A stretch of 34,192 nt of DNA from an uncultured Eubacteriales bacterium. Its GTDB lineage: Bacteria > Bacillota > Clostridia > Oscillospirales > Acutalibacteraceae. A program made the translations under genes and the position numbers. The stretch spans positions 1,194 to 35,385 of the forward strand of contig CASFEZ010000039.1 in the NCBI GenBank assembly GCA_949293815.1. Direction: 5' to 3'. Below, in pieces: positions 29,950-34,192 of this stretch (within the stretch, counting starts at the first letter, position 1; each line of letters opens with the position of its first letter). The notes below the pieces were generated by a model. That model was given only the letters and a program-made list of their open reading frames with translations, ran no database searches and was not told where the DNA came from.

Positions 29950-30207
29950 TTACTTGTTGTCCTCGTCTTTTTTCTTTTTCTTTTTGCCGGCGCTGTTTAA
30001 GGCGTAGATACACAGAATCAATACGCCAATCACAACAAATACGCCAAGCATACCTTTGCCCATAATACCGGCGGCTTCGCCGAGCGAAGCAGGTTCGTCC
30101 AAATTATAGCCGCTGTCGGCGGATTGCAGCGTTTCAGCAGCTGCTGTGTTGTCTGCCGAAGCCAGAAGGTCAGAGGCCGTATATTCTGTGGTATAGTTTT
30201 CTTGCAT
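29950..30207 (-). CDS. Small single-pass membrane protein, putative partner of the decarboxylase beta subunit
   Basis: 85 residues: a soluble N-terminal part rich in Ala/Ser/Asp/Glu (MQENYTTEY to about 46), one membrane segment (about GMLGVFVVIGVLILCIYAL, residues 52-70) and a Lys6 tail with DEDNK. It lies 22 bases downstream of the decarboxylase beta subunit and shares its transcript. OadG-type gamma subunits are also small, single-pass and follow or precede beta, but their membrane segment is normally N-terminal, so the identity is uncertain. I chose ATG 30207 because AAAGGAG lies 8 bases upstream. Confidence 0.75.
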   Translation of the reverse strand: MQENYTTEYTASDLLASADNTAAAETLQSADSGYNLDEPASLGEAAGIMGKGMLGVFVVIGVLILCIYALNSAGKKKKKKDEDNK

Positions 30208-30229
30208 GAAAAATCTCCTTTCTGTCAGC

Positions 30230-31351
30230 TCAAGCAAAGAAGTTCAAAATCATGCCGCCTGCGATAACGGACGCAACCTGTCCGGAAACATTGACGGCTA
30301 CCGCGTGCATCAAAAGGAAGTTCTGGTTGTCCTCTTTTTGACCCATTTTATGAATCACACGGCTGGACATGGGGAAGGCGGAAATACCCGCTGCGCCGAC
30401 CATCGGGTTAATCTTCTGCTTTAAGAACAGGTTCAGGAACTTGGCGAACAAAACGCCGCCTGCGGTGTCGAAGATAAAGGCGCAAAGACCAATCAGAATA
30501 ACCAGAATGGTTTCCCATTTCAGGAAAGAGTCCGCACGCATCTGGTTCGCGACAGTCAGACCGAGCAGAATGGTAATCAGGTTCGCCAATACATTTTGCG
30601 CGGTATCGGAAAGGTTATCCAGAACGCCGCATTCGCGAATCAGATTGCCGAACATCAAAAAGCCAACCAGCGCAACGCTTGCGGGGGCAACCAGACCGGC
30701 AATAATGGTAACAAAAATCGGGAACAGGATTTTGGTGCGCTTGGTGACGCTCGCCTGGGAGTAAGGCATACGAATCAGGCGCTCTTTTCTGGTGGTCAGC
30801 AGCTTGATAACCGGCGGCTGAATCACGGGAACCAGCGCCATATACGAATAAGCGGCGACCATAATCGCGCCGGTATATGCGGAATTGAGCGTCTGGGATA
30901 CGAAAATGGAGGTCGGACCATCCGCCGCGCCGATAACCGCAATGGAAGCGGCATCGCGGATGTCAAAGCCGGCTAATGTTGCGATAAAGAACGCAACGAA
31001 AATACCGAATTGGGAAGCCGCGCCGAAAATCATCAACTTCGGGTTTGAGAGCAGGGGACCGAAGTCAATCATTGCGCCGATACCGATAAATAAAATCAGC
31101 GGGAACAGCTCGTTGGCGATACCCATGTTAAACAAGACTTCAATAGCGCCCTCTTCGCCGATTGCGCCGGAATTGGGCAGGTTGACAAGAATCGTACCGA
31201 AGCCCATGGGCAGCAGCAGCGAGGGTTCCATCTCTTTTTTAATGGCTAAAATAATGAGTACGGCGCCGATGATCCACATGATCAGCTGCTTACCGCCGAG
31301 CACGGTGAACAGTTCGGTCACATTGCCGAAGATATCCATCAAAAAATCCAC
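30230..31351 (-). CDS. Sodium ion-translocating decarboxylase, beta subunit (OadB/MmdB/GcdB family)
   Basis: About 373 residues and roughly nine to eleven membrane helices. Family signatures are EPSLLLPMGFGTILVNLP, LLLFIGIGAMIDFGPLL-like text (LFPLILFIGIGAMIDFGPL), GAADGPTSIFVSQTL with the Na+-site Asp, VIQPPVIKLLTT, and NVSGQVASVIAGG near the C terminus with the conserved Asn and Ser. The beta subunit couples decarboxylation of carboxybiotin to Na+ export. The biotin-carrier and carboxyltransferase subunits are not in the window, so the substrate (oxaloacetate, methylmalonyl-CoA or glutaconyl-CoA) is unknown. Start: GTG 31351 has AGAAGG 6 bases upstream; ATG 31357 touches that site but cannot be excluded. 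Confidence 0.93.
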   Translation of the reverse strand: MDFLMDIFGNVTELFTVLGGKQLIMWIIGAVLIILAIKKEMEPSLLLPMGFGTILVNLPNSGAIGEEGAIEVLFNMGIANELFPLILFIGIGAMIDFGPLLSNPKLMIFGAASQFGIFVAFFIATLAGFDIRDAASIAVIGAADGPTSIFVSQTLNSAYTGAIMVAAYSYMALVPVIQPPVIKLLTTRKERLIRMPYSQASVTKRTKILFPIFVTIIAGLVAPASVALVGFLMFGNLIRECGVLDNLSDTAQNVLANLITILLGLTVANQMRADSFLKWETILVILIGLCAFIFDTAGGVLFAKFLNLFLKQKINPMVGAAGISAFPMSSRVIHKMGQKEDNQNFLLMHAVAVNVSGQVASVIAGGMILNFFA

Positions 31352-31383
31352 AAACATCCTTCTTTCTGCAAAAATCAGTAGAT

Positions 31384-31412
31384 ATGATAGCATAGACCGA
31401 AGAAAAAAACAA
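31384..31412 (-). promoter_or_regulatory. Promoter of the decarboxylase subunit genes
   Basis: Minus strand: TTGTTT (31412-31407), 17-base spacer ending TGC, TATCAT (31389-31384). Confidence 0.65.
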
Positions 31413-31537
31413 GGTATTTTTTAGAGGAATTTGACTGATTTTGAAACGGTTTTATAGGCATTCTGAGCAAAAGTCCGTTCGTCTTTTGGTGCCGATATGT
31501 TCACGCAAAAGCGGATATTTTGCCCGGCAGTGCATGT

Positions 31538-31573
31538 AAAAAACTGTCTGCGGCAGGCTTCGCCGCAGACAGT
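31538..31573 (-). terminator. Terminator of the aminopeptidase gene
   Basis: ACTGTCTGCGGC (minus strand 31573-31562) pairs perfectly with GCCGCAGACAGT (31554-31543), 12 bp, followed by TTTTTAC. Confidence 0.92.
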
Positions 31574-31588
31574 GATTTTCACACCTTG

Positions 31589-32821
31589 TTAAAAAACGAA
31601 ATTTCCGTTGCGGAACACCGGAATAACCGTTCCATCCGGTTTGGTGCCGTCAATAGACATATCGGCGGTGCCAATCATAAAGTCCACATGGTTCACGCTC
31701 TTATTGCCGCCGTGCGCTGCCAGCTCCTCTTCTGTCATCTTCTCGCCGCCCCGGATGGTATTGGGGTAGCATTCTCCCAGCGCCAAATGGCAGGATGCGT
31801 TTTCGTCAAACAGAGTTTCGTAGAACAGAATCCCCAAATCGGAGATGGGCGAGCTTATGGGAATCAGCGCCACCTCGCCGAGCATTTTTGACCCGTCATC
31901 CGTATCCAGCAGCCGTTTGAGCACCGCTTCGCCGGTTTCGGCGCCGTAGGATACCACCTTTCCTTTTTGGAAGGTTAAATGAAACCGGTCGATAATGGCG
32001 CCCTGGTAGACCAGCGGCATGGCGGAATAGACAATGCCCTCGGTTTTGTCCTTGTGGGGCATGGTGAAAATTTCCTCTGTCGGCATATTCGGGAAATACC
32101 GAACGCCGTCCCGGTCGAACTCGCTTCCGCCGTACCAAATATGGTTTTCCGGCAAATACACCCATAAATCCGTCCCCAGAGAATTGGTGTAGTGCAACGA
32201 GTCAAAGGCATAGGCGTTTAATTTTTCGGCGCGTTCTTTCAAAACGCTGTCGTGCTGTTCCCAGTTTTCCTCCGCATCGCCGCCGCCGATGCGGACGGTA
32301 GTAAAAATATTGTCCCAAAGCGCCGCAATGGCTTTTTCGCCTTTTAAGGCCGGAAATATTTTTTCCGCCCATTTTTCGTTGGGGTAGGCAACGACCGTCC
32401 AGCGCACCCCGCCCTGATCCATAATGTCATAAAATTCCTTAAACGCTTTTTTTGACGCGATGGCGGCGGTCATGAGCTTATCGCTGTCCACGCCGGTGAA
32501 AATTTCCGGGTCGTCGGCAATAATGCTGATATTGCAGCAGCCCTGCCGCGCATACAGGTTGCGCCGTTCCGCCTGCCAAAAGGGGATATCGCCGATGACC
32601 TCCTTTGACGCCCAGGTATAGCGGATTTTGGAAAACTGTTCGTCATAGTAGTTCATAATAACATCCGCCGCGCCAAGCCGGTAGCAGTTTTCCGCTACCA
32701 TGCGCCCAAAACCCGCCGCGCAGAGCGGACAGGAAATACAAACATATTTCCCTCTCGTTGCATTGACCCCATGGGTCGCCACCAGCTTTGCGTATGCGTT
32801 TATCTTTTTCTGAAAAGTCAT
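31589..32821 (-). CDS. M29 family aminopeptidase (thermophilic/AmpS type)
   Basis: 410 residues, normal length for the family. This is a cytoplasmic, dinuclear metal exopeptidase that removes N-terminal residues from peptides. The N terminus reads KINAYAKLVATHGVNATRG, and later stretches include HYTNSLGTDLWVYLPENHIW, the metal Glu in PTEEIFTMPHKDKTEG, the second Glu in LALGECYP and His and Asp in NHVDFMIGT. I chose ATG 32821 because GGAGGTG is 8 bases upstream; the frame extends 48 bases further but overlaps the promoter. It is divergent from the CCA-adding enzyme gene and single. Confidence 0.92.
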   Translation of the reverse strand: MTFQKKINAYAKLVATHGVNATRGKYVCISCPLCAAGFGRMVAENCYRLGAADVIMNYYDEQFSKIRYTWASKEVIGDIPFWQAERRNLYARQGCCNISIIADDPEIFTGVDSDKLMTAAIASKKAFKEFYDIMDQGGVRWTVVAYPNEKWAEKIFPALKGEKAIAALWDNIFTTVRIGGGDAEENWEQHDSVLKERAEKLNAYAFDSLHYTNSLGTDLWVYLPENHIWYGGSEFDRDGVRYFPNMPTEEIFTMPHKDKTEGIVYSAMPLVYQGAIIDRFHLTFQKGKVVSYGAETGEAVLKRLLDTDDGSKMLGEVALIPISSPISDLGILFYETLFDENASCHLALGECYPNTIRGGEKMTEEELAAHGGNKSVNHVDFMIGTADMSIDGTKPDGTVIPVFRNGNFVF

Positions 32822-32840
32822 TGTAGTACACCTCCCGTAA

Positions 32841-32869
32841 ATTTTATCATAATAAGGTATTCTTTTCAA
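32841..32869 (-). promoter_or_regulatory. Promoter of the aminopeptidase gene
   Basis: Minus strand: TTGAAA (32869-32864), 17-base spacer ending TGA, TAAAAT (32846-32841). Confidence 0.7.
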
Positions 32870-32888
32870 TAAGACCTGGAAAAATGTA

Positions 32889-32917
32889 TGGACTTCATCT
32901 GCAAAATGTGGTAAAAT
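32889..32917 (+). promoter_or_regulatory. Promoter of the CCA-adding enzyme gene
   Basis: TGGACT (32889-32894), 17-base spacer ending TGG, TAAAAT (32912-32917). Divergent to the aminopeptidase promoter, with the two -35 boxes about 20 bases apart. Confidence 0.6.
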
Positions 32918-32945
32918 ACCCTTTAGTAACTGTCGGGAGGTTGTT

Positions 32946-34192
32946 ATGTTTCTACCGGATAATATTCGTGTGCTGCTGGATATGTTGAATGAGGCGGGGT
33001 TCCGCGCCTATGCGGTCGGCGGCTGCGTGCGGGACTCTGTTATGGGGCAGTCTGCCGATGATTATGATATTACCACCACGGCGCGCCCGGAGGAGATTAA
33101 ACAGGTGTTTTCCGGCTACCGCACGATTGACATCGGCGAAAAGCACGGCACCATTGTGGTTATATCCGGTGGTTCTCCCATTGAAATTACTACGCATCGG
33201 ATGGACGGTAATTATTCCGACAGCCGCCATCCGGACAGCGTTACTTTTACCGATTCGCTGCGGGAGGATTTGGCGCGGCGGGATTTTACCGTGAACGCCA
33301 TTGCCTATTCCCAGGATGGCGGTGTTGTTGACCCGTTCGGCGGTATGGAAGATATTCAAAATAAAGTGATTCGCTGCGTCGGCGACCCGGTGCAGCGCTT
33401 CTCCGAGGATGCGCTGCGCATCATGCGGGCGTTGCGGTTTTCCTCGGTGCTGGATTTTACCATTGAGCCGAATACCGCGAAAGCAATTCTCGAGCAGAAA
33501 GCGAACTTGCAAAAAGTATCCGCCGAACGCCTGCAAAAAGAATTGATGAAGCTGCTGCGGGGCAAGAATGTACTTTCCGTGCTGCTTAAATACGGGGAGG
33601 TGCTTTTTGAGCTGTTCCCCTCGCTGGCGGCGGAATACCACCATCCCCAAAAAGGCAAAAAGCATGCCTATGATGTTTGGGAGCACACCTGCCATACCGT
33701 AGCTTCTATAGACCCGACCGATGACTATCTGCGCCTGACGATGCTGTTCCACGACATCGGTAAACCGGCGGTGGAAACCTTTTGCGAAAACGGTGACAGC
33801 GATTTTACCAATCACGCCGCCGTCGGTGCGCAAATGGCAGAAAAAGAGCTTCAGCGCTTAAAATTTCCGACCCGTACCATCGAAACCGTTACCTACCTGG
33901 TGTCGATTCACGACCGCGCCATTCCCGACAATAAACCGGCTTTGAAACGGTATTTGCGGGAAATGGGGGAGGAAAATTTTCTTCGTTTTTTGAAAATCCG
34001 CCGTGCGGATCGCGGCGCTTTGGCTGAAGGGTACCGTGATATTTCCGATTCCCTGAATCGTGCGCTTACGCTGCTGGAACAGATTAAAAATGAGAAAGAA
34101 TGCTATACCTTATCTTCACTCGCCGTGAGCGGGGAAGAAATACAGTCTGTTTTTTCTGTCAGTGGCAAGGCTGTCGGGCAGCTTTTGGAAAA
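32946..34192 (+). CDS. cca: CCA-adding enzyme / tRNA nucleotidyltransferase, N-terminal part, cut by the window edge
   Basis: ATG 32946 with GGGAGG 6 bases upstream. The frame is open to the last base, about 415 codons, so the gene continues beyond the window. It is a class II nucleotidyltransferase: VGGCVRD (24-30), metal Asps in DDYDITT (Asp39, Asp41), the ARRDFTVNAIAY stretch (110-121), EDALRIMRALRFSS, then an HD domain with LFHDIGKP (His269, Asp270). Such enzymes add or repair the 3' CCA of tRNAs. The three tRNA genes in this window already encode CCA, so repair is the likely role for them. Class II enzymes with an HD domain usually total 440-480 residues, so little is missing. Confidence 0.93.
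   Translation, partial: MFLPDNIRVLLDMLNEAGFRAYAVGGCVRDSVMGQSADDYDITTTARPEEIKQVFSGYRTIDIGEKHGTIVVISGGSPIEITTHRMDGNYSDSRHPDSVTFTDSLREDLARRDFTVNAIAYSQDGGVVDPFGGMEDIQNKVIRCVGDPVQRFSEDALRIMRALRFSSVLDFTIEPNTAKAILEQKANLQKVSAERLQKELMKLLRGKNVLSVLLKYGEVLFELFPSLAAEYHHPQKGKKHAYDVWEHTCHTVASIDPTDDYLRLTMLFHDIGKPAVETFCENGDSDFTNHAAVGAQMAEKELQRLKFPTRTIETVTYLVSIHDRAIPDNKPALKRYLREMGEENFLRFLKIRRADRGALAEGYRDISDSLNRALTLLEQIKNEKECYTLSSLAVSGEEIQSVFSVSGKAVGQLLE

Overview
The window looks like ordinary chromosome of a low-to-mid GC, Gram-positive anaerobe of the class Clostridia, probably a gut Oscillospirales/Ruminococcaceae-type bacterium. The evidence is strong GGAGG Shine-Dalgarno sites, consensus -35/-10 promoters (many with a TGn extended -10), GTG and TTG starts, a fermentation and glycan gene set (FucO, malic enzyme, a Na+-pumping decarboxylase beta subunit, NagA, GH38 mannosidase), and several gene families found mainly in Clostridia (DUF5685, DUF5131). 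I could not run any database search, so family calls rest on motifs I recognise.

Layout. 1-3.5 kb: end of a plus-strand glycan operon (GH38 alpha-mannosidase 3' part, DHDPS/NAL-family lyase, nagA). 3.5-7.5 kb: sugar isomerase/epimerase, a bifunctional class A PBP and ruvX in one operon, closed by a bidirectional terminator. 7.5-9.5 kb: minus-strand Cys-rich protein and lipoprotein, linked by a terminator-like hairpin that contains the downstream gene's Shine-Dalgarno site. 9.7-12.9 kb: secreted metallophosphoesterase, zinc-ribbon membrane protein, a broken NUDIX gene and a MazG-like pyrophosphohydrolase. 12.9-15.3 kb: tRNA-Ser and malic enzyme, surrounded by dense non-coding repeats. 15.3-18.3 kb: minus-strand operon of DUF5685, an HPD-less J-domain/TPR protein and a membrane protein, followed by DUF5131. 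18.4-22.7 kb: a 41-aa amphipathic peptide gene, a 105-aa protein, a polar amino acid ABC transporter, a 56-aa peptide gene and a GNAT acetyltransferase. 22.8-24.9 kb: fucO, repeats, and a tRNA-Thr/tRNA-Tyr operon. 24.9-30 kb: SDR-type epimerase with a C-terminal extension, archaeal-type phosphoglycerate mutase, O-acetylhomoserine sulfhydrylase and an orphan LolD-type ATPase. 30-34 kb: decarboxylase beta subunit with a small partner, M29 aminopeptidase, and the start of the CCA-adding enzyme running off the window.

How they work together. The left end fits use of host N-glycans (mannose, GlcNAc, perhaps sialic acid). FucO suggests fucose or rhamnose fermentation to propanediol. Malic enzyme and the Na+ decarboxylase subunit touch pyruvate/oxaloacetate and energy metabolism.

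No defence island, prophage, CRISPR array or biosynthetic cluster is visible. The most unusual content is non-coding: a 79-bp repeat present twice, both times just beyond the terminator of a tRNA unit; a roughly 230-bp MITE-like element with about 19-bp imperfect terminal inverted repeats; an exact 40-bp-period array of hairpins; and a terminator/ribosome-site overlap at 8386-8439. Two very short amphipathic peptide genes with their own promoters and terminators are the best candidates for undescribed gene products.
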